The notes below the pieces were generated by a model. It did no database searches. It saw only the letters and a list, made by a program, of their open reading frames with translations, and was not told the origin of the DNA. Shown here one piece after another: positions 27,622 through 36,923 of a stretch of DNA of 39,664 nt. The DNA comes from Hyphomicrobium sp. GTDB lineage: Bacteria; Pseudomonadota; Alphaproteobacteria; Rhizobiales; Hyphomicrobiaceae. The first letter of the stretch is position 1. Each line of letters opens with the position of its first letter. The DNA lies in NCBI GenBank assembly GCA_025458125.1, contig JALOTA010000017.1, forward strand, positions 1 through 39,664. The letters are read 5' to 3'. The translations under genes were made by a program, and so were the position numbers.

Positions 27622-27807
27622 CGGGGAACTCCCACCCGTTGAACCTGACGATGGTGTCCCGGGCGCCCCGCTTCGCCCGTCCCTCTTAACCATCGTTGCG
27701 GCGCAACAGAGCAGACACGCCTCCTGCCCGCGAGTTCCCAAGTCGTCGCAGCGCAGGTTTGACGAACGGCGTTCGGAAGACCCGTTGTGGGCGCCACTAA
27801 AGCGTTG

Positions 27808-28560
27808 CTAAGTCTGTAAAAACTTAAATCCCGCAACCGTCAGTTTCGCAGCCAGCGTACGATGTGCGTCAACCAGCGACTGCTCGTCGACACAGCGTAA
27901 GACGAGGTCCGTCGCATATTGACCGTCCTTGAATGACGGATAACTGCCCATCGCGACGCTGGGCCATTCAGCCTGATGAGCGGCAAAAAGTTCGGCGATC
28001 TCGCCCTCCGCGTGGCTGACGACGATCGACGCGGAGCGCACCTTTGCACCCGTCTGGAGTTTGGCCGTCGCGGAATGCAGCATCGACTCCATGATCGCCG
28101 GCACCCCGGCCATCACAATTACATTGCCGATGCGAAAACCCGGCGCCACGGACATCTCGTTCACGACAAGATCGGCGCCCTGCGGGATGCGCGCCATTCT
28201 GAGCCGTGCCGCGTTGAGTTCGATGCCCCGTTTTTCGTAGGCAGGTTTCATGATGGCGACCGCCCGGGGATCGACGTCGATCCCGGCGCCGAAGGCTTTG
28301 GCAATGGCATCTGCCGTGATGTCGTCGTGCGTCGGACCGATCCCGCCGGTCGTGAAAACGTAAGTATAGCGATGGCGGAGCGCGTTGACGGCCTCCACGA
28401 TCGCATCTTCCACGTCAGCAACCACCCGCACTTCTCTCAAAGCGATTCCGATGGCCGTCAGATGCTCTGCGATCGTGCCGATATTCTTGTCTTTGGTGCG
28501 TCCGGAGAGAATCTCGTCACCGATAACGAGGAGTCCGGCAGTAATGGTGTCAGTGTTCAC
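27808..28560 (-). CDS. CinA/MoaB-domain (molybdopterin-binding-like) protein
   Basis: A 250-residue protein of the competence/damage-inducible protein A N-terminal group: AGLLVIGDEILSGRTKDKN and TTGGIGPTHDDITADAIA are the MoaB/MogA-fold nucleotide or pterin site. It lacks the C-terminal CinA NMN-deamidase domain, as usual for the short alphaproteobacterial form, which may act as an ADP-ribose or FAD pyrophosphatase or molybdopterin adenylyl-binding protein. GTG at 28560 leads straight into the domain; the TTG at 28599 would add 13 unrelated residues. Divergent from sfsA. Confidence 0.85.
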   Translation of the reverse strand: MNTDTITAGLLVIGDEILSGRTKDKNIGTIAEHLTAIGIALREVRVVADVEDAIVEAVNALRHRYTYVFTTGGIGPTHDDITADAIAKAFGAGIDVDPRAVAIMKPAYEKRGIELNAARLRMARIPQGADLVVNEMSVAPGFRIGNVIVMAGVPAIMESMLHSATAKLQTGAKVRSASIVVSHAEGEIAELFAAHQAEWPSVAMGSYPSFKDGQYATDLVLRCVDEQSLVDAHRTLAAKLTVAGFKFLQT

Positions 28561-28665
28561 GGGGCGGAACTCTTCTGGTCGGTTGAAACTCTCGCGCAAC
28601 AGTGTCTTCTAGCACCACCGGTAAACGGGTGATAACCGCCTTGCCCGCCGCACCCCGCGACCTCT

Positions 28666-29391
28666 ATGTCATCATCCATGCAGTTCAAATCTCCCCTTGT
28701 TCGCGGTCGCCTGCTCCGGCGCTACAAACGGTTCCTCGCTGATGTGATGCTCGACAACGGCCGCGAGATCACCGCCACCTGCCCCAACACTGGGGCTATG
28801 CTCGGCCTCTGCGATCCTGGAATGACCGTGTGGCTATCTGAGAGCATGAGCCCAACGCGCAAGTACGCCCACACTTGGGAACTCGTGGAGTTCGGCGCAG
28901 GCCGGTCACGTTCGTTCGTCGGCATTAATACGGGCCATCCCAATGCCATTGTCGCTGAAGCCGTTGCGGGCGGACTGATCCGGCCATTGACCGGGTATGC
29001 CAGCCTGCGACGCGAAGTGAAGTACGGCCAGTCGAGCCGCATCGATCTCCTCCTGGAGGACCCTGCGAAAGGCCTGGCCTACGTCGAGATCAAGAATGTC
29101 CACCTTCTCCGCGAAAAAGGCCTGGCGGAATTCCCCGACTGCAAGACCGAACGGGGGGTAAAGCACCTCGCCGAATTGACCAGCATGGTCCGCGCGGGAC
29201 ACCGTGCGGTGATGGTCTACCTGATCCAGCGCAGCGATGCCCGGCGCTTCCGCGCGGCCTCTGACATCGACCCGCGTTACGCGGCGGCTCTCGCGGACGC
29301 CCGCGCAGCCGGCGTGGAGGCCTATGCCGTCACGTGCCGCATATCTCCGGACTCGATTACCGTGGACAAGGTTCTGCCGGAGGTCGAATAG
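28666..29391 (+). CDS. sfsA: sugar fermentation stimulation protein SfsA
   Basis: A 241-residue protein with the SfsA signatures TCPNTGAMLGLCDPGM, RKYAHTWELVEF, GINTGHPN, YVEIKNVHLLRE and FPDCKTERGVKHL. The family has an OB-like DNA/RNA-binding N-terminal part and a PD-(D/E)XK-like nuclease core (here the EIKN motif); the exact function is unresolved despite the historic name. Starts at 28666 or the ATG at 28678; neither has a Shine-Dalgarno, so I took the longer. msrB follows 54 bases later. Confidence 0.9.
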   Translation: MSSSMQFKSPLVRGRLLRRYKRFLADVMLDNGREITATCPNTGAMLGLCDPGMTVWLSESMSPTRKYAHTWELVEFGAGRSRSFVGINTGHPNAIVAEAVAGGLIRPLTGYASLRREVKYGQSSRIDLLLEDPAKGLAYVEIKNVHLLREKGLAEFPDCKTERGVKHLAELTSMVRAGHRAVMVYLIQRSDARRFRAASDIDPRYAAALADARAAGVEAYAVTCRISPDSITVDKVLPEVE

Positions 29392-29445
29392 CGGCCGTCC
29401 GTTGAGATTGTTGGTTGCCCACCGCCCCCTGCCCAGGAGGTTCCG

Positions 29446-29826
29446 ATGAAAAGGACAGACGCCGAATGGAAGGCGATCCTGACGGAAGAACAATACCGCG
29501 TCCTGCGCGGCCACGGCACCGAACGCGCGGGCACAAGCTCCCTCAACAAGAACGACGCGCCCGGAACCTATCTTTGCGCCGGCTGCACTGAACCGCTGTT
29601 CACCTCCGATACGAAGTTCGATAGCGGCACCGGATGGCCGAGCTTTTATCAGCCGATCGAGAACGCGGTCGCCTCGTCGACCGATTGGAAATTGATCTAC
29701 CCGCGCACGGAAATCCACTGCGCCCGTTGCGGCGGCCATCTGGGACACGTCTTCGATGACGGCCCTCAACCGACCGGCAAGCGCTACTGCATGAACGGCA
29801 TTGCCTTGAAGTTCGTTCCCCGCTGA
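29446..29826 (+). CDS. msrB: peptide-methionine (R)-S-oxide reductase
   Basis: A 126-residue MsrB that repairs the R epimer of methionine sulfoxide in proteins, using thioredoxin. Two zinc CxxC pairs (LCAGCTEPLF and HCARCGGHLGHVF), GTGWPSF for substrate binding and the catalytic Cys in KRYCMNG are present. An ideal AGGAGG Shine-Dalgarno precedes the ATG. No signal peptide, hence cytosolic. Confidence 0.95.
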   Translation: MKRTDAEWKAILTEEQYRVLRGHGTERAGTSSLNKNDAPGTYLCAGCTEPLFTSDTKFDSGTGWPSFYQPIENAVASSTDWKLIYPRTEIHCARCGGHLGHVFDDGPQPTGKRYCMNGIALKFVPR

Positions 29827-30137
29827 AGAGACAGGCGGCTGCGCGATACCGGCCAGCCGCCACACGCTCAGGCTGTGGCCCGAGAGCACCTCAAAGCGCC
29901 GGTCTGAGACACATCCCCACAAAAAAACGAAACATTTTCAACGGCTGAACACAATCCACAGCTAAGTGACCTGCTGGCGCTTCGGCCCGCCGTCCGTCAC
30001 TATGACGTCTTCAGGTCAGTTCGGAGTCGCGTGATGTCCGGCGTTGCAGGTCGCTCTGACGCGCCGCGCTCATCGGCTGCGTCTGATGTTTCCCTTTCTT
30101 GCCGGCCCACCGGCGGTTTCAGTCTGAAGGCTTCGCC
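29827..30137. other. intergenic region after msrB (311 bases)
   Basis: Contains an 8-bp hairpin (GGCGGCTG 29834-29841 / CAGCCGCC 29854-29861) just after the msrB stop, without a T-tract, which may end msrB transcription. An AT-rich patch (29915-29955) may hold the promoter of the VOC gene. I see no small gene and no clear operator. Confidence 0.45.
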
Positions 30138-31322
30138 ATGACGTCAAACGGGCTCGTACCGTTGATCCGCTATCGAGATGTGGCCGCCGCGGTCGAGTGG
30201 CTGTCGCAGACATTTGGTTTCGAGAAGCGCAACGTCATCACCGATCCCGATGGAAGCATCGCCTACGCCGAGTTGTCCTACGGGCGGGGCGTGGTCATGC
30301 TGGGGCCCGTCGGACAGTCCGTTCTCGACAGCCTGCTGAAGCAGCCCGATGAACTGGGCGGCATGGGAACGCAGAGCGTGTACGTCGCCGTTGATGACGT
30401 CGAAGCGCATTTTAAACGTGCGCGAAGCGCCGGCGCCGGCATCGTATTGGAGTTCGGCAGCGAAGAGGCCGGAGATCGCGCCTACGCTGCACGCGACCCC
30501 GAAGGACACATCTGGAATTTCGGTGCCTATTCGCCCTGGCCCGCTGCCGCGCCCGCGTTGCAGGCGGCCGCCGAACCGGCGTTTTCCGGTCGCTACACGC
30601 GCGGCCAGGCCTTTCTCGGCGGCGCCGTAACGCTACTAGCCATCGCCTCGGTTGCAGGTCTGGCGGCACTCGATCCACCGCGCCCCGAGCCGCGCTTCGC
30701 CGTGGCGCCCGCGCCGGTGGCACCGAGCCTCGTGGCCGAAGACAGCGAAGCGGCCGCCTTGAAGGAAACACTGGCCCGCGAGGCTCATGCCCGCCAGGAG
30801 GCTGCCCGGACCGCAGCCGCAGTGCGCGAGGAATTGGCCAGGGAACGCGCCGGACGCGAAGCCGCCGAGGCCGCGCGCCGCGAGTTGGAGCGCAAGCTGG
30901 CCGAAACGGCGCCGGCAGCAAGACCGCCCGCCGCGGTCCAGCCAGCTGCCGCCGCGAAAGCGGAACCAGCACCGGGCAAGACGGAGGCGGCAACCGCGCC
31001 CCCGTTCCCGGAACCAGCGCCCACCGAGACGGCGGCTACCCCCGCCCCGGCCGCTGCCTCATCGCTCGCCGAACCGCCTGCCACGACCGGCTCGCTTGGC
31101 GAACAGCCCCGCGATGCCGCCTTGCAACCGACGGCTGCCGATCCGGCCCCACCGGTCACGGTGGCTCCGGCGACGCTGCAACAGCCTGCCGCCAAATCGG
31201 CCGGCGAAGGCGCGGCCAAGCCCAAGCCAGCAAAGCCCAAACCGCAGGCACAGAAAAAAGCCCGACCGGCTCCGGTACAAAAGAAGAGCACCGGAAACGA
31301 TCCCTTCTTCATGTACGACTGA
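30138..31322 (+). CDS. membrane-anchored VOC-domain protein with coiled coil and Ala/Pro-rich tail
   Basis: A 394-residue fusion-like protein. Residues 1-135 form a vicinal-oxygen-chelate/glyoxalase domain (LIRYRDVAAAVEWLSQTFGF, YVAVDDVEAHFKRA, AARDPEGHIWNFGAYSPW). Residues ~158-177 form one transmembrane helix (FLGGAVTLLAIASVAGLAAL). Residues ~204-256 are a charged coiled coil, and the remaining ~140 are Ala/Pro/Lys-rich and end DPFFMYD. The VOC domain is probably cytosolic and the tail periplasmic. VOC domains occur in glyoxalases, dioxygenases and resistance proteins; GHIWNF retains the terminal region, but the metal ligands are not clear enough to name an enzyme. ATG at 30138 leads directly into the domain. 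Confidence 0.82.
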   Translation: MTSNGLVPLIRYRDVAAAVEWLSQTFGFEKRNVITDPDGSIAYAELSYGRGVVMLGPVGQSVLDSLLKQPDELGGMGTQSVYVAVDDVEAHFKRARSAGAGIVLEFGSEEAGDRAYAARDPEGHIWNFGAYSPWPAAAPALQAAAEPAFSGRYTRGQAFLGGAVTLLAIASVAGLAALDPPRPEPRFAVAPAPVAPSLVAEDSEAAALKETLAREAHARQEAARTAAAVREELARERAGREAAEAARRELERKLAETAPAARPPAAVQPAAAAKAEPAPGKTEAATAPPFPEPAPTETAATPAPAAASSLAEPPATTGSLGEQPRDAALQPTAADPAPPVTVAPATLQQPAAKSAGEGAAKPKPAKPKPQAQKKARPAPVQKKSTGNDPFFMYD

Positions 31323-31333
31323 CATGCCGCCGC

Positions 31334-31370
31334 CGGGCGGACCGCTGAACCATTCAGCGTCTCCCGCCCG
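31334..31370. terminator. two-tier hairpin between convergent genes
   Basis: An inner 7-bp perfect stem with a 3-base loop (CGCTGAA / TTCAGCG, 31343-31359) sits inside an outer 7-bp stem (CGGGCGG / CCGCCCG, 31334-31370). It lies between the ends of the VOC gene and the EF-G paralogue, so it could stop transcription from both sides. There is no T-tract. Confidence 0.5.
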
Positions 31371-31384
31371 CCGTGGCCGGTCCT

Positions 31385-33350
31385 CTACTCCGCCGCGTGC
31401 CGGTGCGATGACAGCACCTGATCCGCCAGCCTGCCGACCAATTCCGACAGATGGTCGAACCGCGTCCGGTAGGTGCCAACGCCGGCCGTTGCCGATCTGA
31501 GTTCGACGATCAGGTCTTCCATCTCCGAGGCCGGCAAGTGCGCCGTCACCACGTCCCAACCGGGCCAGCCGTCACGGCCATCGAAGCCGAGAATCTGGCC
31601 GCGACGCGCGGAGATGATCGCATTGACGCGCGCGGTCGCCTCCGAGGGGACTGCGATCTCCACCCAGTTGACGGGTTCGAGAAGCACCGGCTGGCACTTC
31701 GGCATCCCCTCGCTCATCGCCAGCCGCCCAGCCTGCCGGAAGGCCATGTCTGAACTGTCGACCGTGTGATAGGAACCGTCCGTCAGCGTGACCGCGACGT
31801 CGACCACCGGAAATCCGAGCGGTCCCGTTTTCAGGTAATCTTCCACGCCGATCTCCACCGACGGAATGTACTGCTTGGGCACGACGCCGCCGGTGATCGT
31901 CTCTGCGAACTTGAAACCTGATCCGCGCGGAAGCGGCTCGATGCGGATGACGACATCGCCGAACTGCCCATGACCGCCCGACTGCTTTTTGTGCCGCCCG
32001 CGCACCTCCGCCGGCTTGCGGATCGTCTCTTTGTAGGGGACTTGCGGCTTGAGACGCTCCACGGCGATCCCGTGCTTTCGCTGCAGACGCTCGAACGCCA
32101 CCCGAAGATGCATCTCGCCCTGCCCCTTGAGCAGCGTTTGATGCGTCTCCTGCGGCTGTTCGACGATCAACGAGGGATCCTCATCGGTGAGCTTGGCCAG
32201 TGCGGCAGACAGCTTGACCTCATCCTTTCGGTCCTTGAGCCCGATCGCAGACGAGAGTACCGGCTCCGGTGACTGGGGAGCCTCGATCTGCAAGGTGGGA
32301 GCTTTGTCGACGGCAATTGTTTCTCCGGCGCGCAAGCCGTCGAGCCGCCCGAGCGCGACTGTGTCCCCGGCCCGCGCCGTTCCGCGCTTGACCGTATCTT
32401 CCCCTCGCAGCGCAAAGATCCCGCCAACACGTTCGCCGCGGCCGGAAGAGTTCACGACGGTCGCGCCGTCGGCGATTTCGCCCGAAAGGACCCGCGCCAG
32501 AGACAGCTTGCCGCCGTGGCCCGTATGATAGTTCTTCATCACGTAGGCCGCGCTCTTCGAGCCCGCCGCTCCGAGCCGCCGGGCGGTTTCCTCGACGAAC
32601 GGCGAGATCGTTGAACACGTGATCGTTGGGCGGCTGCATGTCGGACAAGAGCTGTTCCATCAGCGCATCGTCGTAGTCGGCCAGTTGTTCCAGCATGTGG
32701 AAACGGGCTTCCTTTTCGCGATCCGCGACGCTTGCCGGAAGCGGCACGATCTCGCTTGCCGCGTGCTCGCGATAGACATAGGCACGCTCGGAAGCGAGAT
32801 CGACGAACCCGGTGGCAATTCCGTTTTCCCAAATCGGAATCTGGCGAAGAACCAGCGGCTTTGCCGACGCCGGCTGCAACATCGGAATAATGTCGCGCAC
32901 GGGCGTCGAGAAACCGTCGATCTTATTGAGAAACAGGAAATGCGGGATTCCCCGGTCTTCGAGTGATTTGAGGATCAGCTGCAGGGCGGCTACGCGCTTG
33001 GGATCGGGCTCCGAAACGACGACGGCCGCATCGACACCGGCAAGGGCCAGCGCCCCTTCGTGCTGGAATTCGACCGAACCTGGACAGTCTATGAAGGTGA
33101 AAGAGTCGCCGAGGAAGGCGACGTCCGCCACGTTGAGCGAGACGCTCATTCCGTGATCGCGGGCTTCGGGTGAACTGTCGCCCACCGTGTTCTTCTCAGC
33201 GACCTTGCCTTGCCGCGTGAGACCGCCGGTGCGCGCGATGATGGCTTCGAGCAGCGTCGTCTTGCCGGAAAGAAACGGGCCTACCAGTGCAATGCAGCGG
33301 CTGCTGCGGCCCGATACGTGGCCTCCTGATGGGCCATCCGAAGTCCCCAT
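31385..33350 (-). pseudogene. EF-G-like translational GTPase (paralogue), out-of-frame internal deletion
   Basis: The ATG at 33350 has an AGGAGG Shine-Dalgarno. The first frame encodes the G domain: G1 GPFLSGKTTLLEA, G3 DCPG, G4 LNKIDGF, then QLLSDMQPPNDHVFNDLA. At about 32600-32606 the reading changes frame and resumes FVEETARRLGAAGSKSA..YVMKNYHTGHGGKLSLARV (domain II), then domains III-V (GHGQFGDVVIRIEPL, YRTRFDHLSELVG) to 31385. Compared with the family about 30-35 residues at the end of the G domain are missing. This is the short EF-G-like (FusA2-type) protein of alphaproteobacteria, distinct from the essential EF-G, so loss may be tolerable. An assembly collapse would look the same. Confidence 0.85.
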
Positions 33351-33732
33351 GGTGTCCTCCTTTGCCGCCCGAGGCCTCACAGGGCCAACGGGCAGTCTCG
33401 AGGCGCGGCTGAAGGCGCGGTCGCGCGCCCCCGCGCCTCCTGGAGGAGCGCGACAGATCCATCGTCGCGCCGGCACGGCCGTCTGACAAGAGCCTGTCAC
33501 ACAAATGTGCTGACCGTGGAGAAGGTTTAAACGCCGCTACACCGCGTTGCAGCGAACTACCTGTTACGAGGCGATCTTCTCTTCGCATTGCAATGTGAAA
33601 ACGGGGGTTTTTCTGATTAACTTTTTGCACCGCGAGACGAAATCGATGTTTTCGCAATCAAATGGCAATAACTCCTGCGGTTTAATCTTGACGGGCGGTA
33701 CCGATGTACCAACTATGAAAGTTAGTCCGCCG
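33351..33732. other. divergent intergenic region, unusually AT-rich in part (382 bases)
   Basis: Holds promoters for the EF-G paralogue and for the plus-strand gene starting near 33733. The part from ~33590 to 33745 is far richer in A/T than its surroundings. It contains an 18-base near-perfect palindrome (33582-33599) and a possible promoter TTGACG-N17-AACTAT (33688-33716). No tRNA or small gene seen. Confidence 0.5.
33582..33599. promoter_or_regulatory. 18-base palindrome, candidate operator
   Basis: TTCGCATTGCAATGTGAA: a perfect 10-base core CATTGCAATG with TTC/GAA arms and one mismatched pair. Located in the AT-rich divergent region upstream of the unknown protein gene. The binding protein is unknown. 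Confidence 0.35.
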
Positions 33733-34062
33733 ATGTCGAAGCTAATTCAGCGATCGAAGCGTTTCGTTGCTGAGCAGCAGGCCTCCCGCCAAGGTTCACG
33801 CGCGGAGGTGCGGCACCGACGGACGGTAATGCGTATCGAGCCGGGGCGTATGATGACCGACGACCAACTGATGATGGCTGCGCGGGCCGCGGGGTTCTCG
33901 ATGATCCCGCCGCAGGATGCCTCCGATACCGAACCGGAGACGGTGGTTGTCGAGGACAAGGTTGAATTGTCCGAAGTCGTCGCGACCTGCATGGCCAAGG
34001 TCCGTTCATGGCTGCCGTCAGCTGGGGCGATCCCGGTACGTGCCGGCCGCGTCCCCGCCTGA
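33733..34062 (+). CDS. hypothetical small protein
   Basis: A ~109-residue basic then acidic cytosolic protein (MSKLIQRSKRFVAEQQASR; MMTDDQLMMAARAAGFSMIPP; TVVVEDKVELSEVV). No signal peptide, membrane helix or recognised domain. The start is uncertain: ATGs at 33646, 33715 and 33733 are in frame, none with a Shine-Dalgarno. A candidate -10 at 33711-33716 would favour the last. It precedes the cytochrome c gene by 158 bases. Confidence 0.5.
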   Translation: MSKLIQRSKRFVAEQQASRQGSRAEVRHRRTVMRIEPGRMMTDDQLMMAARAAGFSMIPPQDASDTEPETVVVEDKVELSEVVATCMAKVRSWLPSAGAIPVRAGRVPA

Positions 34063-34133
34063 TTGCCGGCACGCAACACCGCTGACCTCCGGCCTCGGCG
34101 AAAAGATCCGTTCTCCCACCTGTTTCGTTGACC

Positions 34134-34153
34134 TTGGACGGACCAAAGTCCAA
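34134..34153. promoter_or_regulatory. inverted repeat upstream of the cytochrome c gene
   Basis: TTGGAC (34134-34139) and GTCCAA (34148-34153) form 6-base arms separated by 8 bases, 67 bases before the cytochrome ATG. Could be an operator or a leader hairpin. Confidence 0.3.
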
Positions 34154-34220
34154 CTTCGGCCCGCAGCACCGGCCGTTGAGGCCGCTGTCTCGTCGGGTCC
34201 ACAGTACTGGAGAACCGCCT

Positions 34221-34661
34221 ATGCTTCGCGCCGCCCTGCTCGCCGTCTCGCTTCTCGCGCTCCCGTCGATCGCATCTGCTCAGAACCTCGACGTCATCAA
34301 GGAGCGCAAAAAGAACTTCCAGGCCATGGGCGACGCGGCCAAGCCCACCGGTGAAATGCTGAAAGGCGAAGCAGATTTCGACATCGCCGCCGTGAAGAAC
34401 GCCATTAAGGTGTTCCAGGAGAAGGCGGCGCTACAGCCCAAGCTCTTCCCCGATGACAGCAAGCAGGGTGGCAAGACCGAAGCTCTGCCTGCAATCTGGG
34501 AGAACAAGGCCGATTTCGAAGAGCGCTTCGTCAAGCTGGCGGAAGCTGCGAAAGCAGCAGACGCCTCTATCACCGACGTGGACACATTCGAAGCCGAATG
34601 GCCGAAGGTCATGGGAAACTGCGGCGGCTGCCACAAGAAGTACCGCAAGCCCAAGGATTGA
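34221..34661 (+). CDS. class II c-type cytochrome (cytochrome c556/c' family)
   Basis: A 146-residue periplasmic haem protein. Signal peptide residues 1-20 (cleaved after ASA), a four-helix bundle, and the haem attachment CGGCH at residues 134-138 near the C-terminus, as in cytochrome c'/c556. Met36 in RKKNFQAMG is placed like the axial ligand of low-spin c556, which favours electron transfer over NO binding. GGAGA lies before the ATG. Followed 23 bases later by a b-type cytochrome, its likely electron partner. Confidence 0.9.
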   Translation: MLRAALLAVSLLALPSIASAQNLDVIKERKKNFQAMGDAAKPTGEMLKGEADFDIAAVKNAIKVFQEKAALQPKLFPDDSKQGGKTEALPAIWENKADFEERFVKLAEAAKAADASITDVDTFEAEWPKVMGNCGGCHKKYRKPKD

Positions 34662-34684
34662 CCTGACCGCGCGAGCGGGAGCTC

Positions 34685-35407
34685 ATGTCCGAATTACCAG
34701 CCAAGACCACCACTGTTCCGGCGTGGGACGTTCCGACGAGGCTCTTTCACTGGACCCTCGTCGTATTGGTTGCCAGCGCCTGGTTGAGCTTTCAGTTCTC
34801 CGAGGAACTCGATGATCCGCGCCTCGTCTGGCATCGATGGAACGGTCTGGCCATCCTGACGCTGATGGTCTGGCGCTTGCTTTGGGGCATCGCCGGACCC
34901 GCCAATGGGCGCTTCATCTCCTTCGTGCGCGGCCCCCGCGCGGCCTGGACCTACGCTCGCGATCTGCTCGCTGGAAAGCCCCGGTCCTTCCTGGGGCACA
35001 ATCCGCTCGGCGCACTGCTGATCGTAGCGCTGTTGTCAGTCGTCACAGCGATCGCGACGCTTGGTCTTTTCGCGCTCGAACACAACGACAACGCGGTCGG
35101 CCCGCTCTACCGATACGCGGGTGAAGCATGGGCAAAGGTTTTCACGCGCTGGCACCGGATCCTTTTCGAGTCTGTTCTTCTGGTGCTGATCGCGATTCAT
35201 GTTCTGGCAAATGCATTTTATGCCACCGTCAAGAAAGAGCCGCTGATCACCGCCATGGTCACGGGCCGAAAGCCGGCCGGCAACTACGAGGACAAAGACG
35301 CGGCGCAGCTGCTCGAGCGCCCGGTTCTGCGGGCCTTGCTATTCGCTGTTGTGGCAACGATCATCGTCTTCGGCGGGATATCCGCACTCGGCGGGAAATT
35401 CCCATGA
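34685..35407 (+). CDS. b561-type cytochrome b (cytochrome b/b6 domain, Ni,Fe-hydrogenase b-like)
   Basis: A 240-residue inner-membrane diheme protein with four main helices. Candidate haem His residues lie in RLFHWTLVV, VWHRWNG, RWHRILF and AIHVLAN, one in each of the expected helices. Proteins of this group pass electrons between the quinone pool and a periplasmic partner. The adjacent class II cytochrome c, on the same strand and 23 bases upstream, is the natural candidate; a role in nitrogen-oxide or thiosulfate metabolism cannot be judged. Confidence 0.88.
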   Translation: MSELPAKTTTVPAWDVPTRLFHWTLVVLVASAWLSFQFSEELDDPRLVWHRWNGLAILTLMVWRLLWGIAGPANGRFISFVRGPRAAWTYARDLLAGKPRSFLGHNPLGALLIVALLSVVTAIATLGLFALEHNDNAVGPLYRYAGEAWAKVFTRWHRILFESVLLVLIAIHVLANAFYATVKKEPLITAMVTGRKPAGNYEDKDAAQLLERPVLRALLFAVVATIIVFGGISALGGKFP

Positions 35408-35494
35408 ACTCCGGCGCGCCGCAGCATCCGGCGGGATCATCAGAACTGCGCAACAGTTAACCTGGACCTGATTCAGAAAAGACTTGAGGCCCGA

Positions 35495-35508
35495 TTGACT
35501 TGTGTCAA
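35495..35508 (+). promoter_or_regulatory. Crp/Fnr-type operator (FNR/FixK/NnrR-like box)
   Basis: TTGACTTGTGTCAA is a perfect inverted repeat TTGAC-N4-GTCAA, the shape of Fnr, FixK and NnrR boxes. Its centre (35501.5) is at -41.5 from position 35543, the usual class II activator spacing, and an ATATGT -10-like element lies at 35531-35536. It is 87 bases after the cytochrome b stop and the next gene is on the other strand, so its only target on the plus strand is the structured non-coding segment. Confidence 0.55.
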
Positions 35509-35542
35509 CGGTGTTTCAATTCTTGCCGCGATATGTCTTGCG

Positions 35543-35664
35543 GATCGTCGCGAACACCCACCCCCCTGTCCACGCGGCGATAGGCACAGTCCGCCCCCCC
35601 TCAGCGGGCTGTTCACCGAAGAGCCTCCTCGGCCTCAATGGCTTGGGAGGCTCTCTGATTTTTT
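35543..35664 (+). ncRNA. candidate ~122-nt small RNA with two C-rich loops
   Basis: Three consecutive hairpins. SL1: 9-bp stem with one G-U pair, 35544-35552 / 35573-35581, 20-base loop containing CCACCCCCCTGTCC. SL2: 9-bp stem with one G-U pair, 35586-35594 / 35604-35612, loop CCCCCCTCA. SL3: terminator stem 35620-35628 / 35646-35654 followed by T6. Exposed C-runs are the feature by which many bacterial small RNAs bind G-rich Shine-Dalgarno sequences. A Crp/Fnr-type box is placed to drive it. I see no coding frame with a start signal. Targets and family are unknown; the RNA is inferred, not observed. Confidence 0.5.
35613..35664 (+). terminator. intrinsic terminator
   Basis: AGAGCCTCC (35620-35628) pairs with GGAGGCTCT (35646-35654); inner pairs GCC/GGC close a TCAAT loop; TCA/TGA may extend the base. 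A run of six T (35659-35664) follows on the plus strand. The reverse strand lacks a T-tract, so it serves plus-strand transcription. Confidence 0.8.
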
Positions 35665-35678
35665 AGGCACTCGCACGC

Positions 35679-36923
<1,245 letters not shown>

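Noticed and set aside
29940-29965. DnaA-box-like ATCCACA in an AT-rich patch suggesting an origin
   Set aside because: Only one imperfect box and no cluster, no dnaA, dnaN, hemE or parAB nearby.
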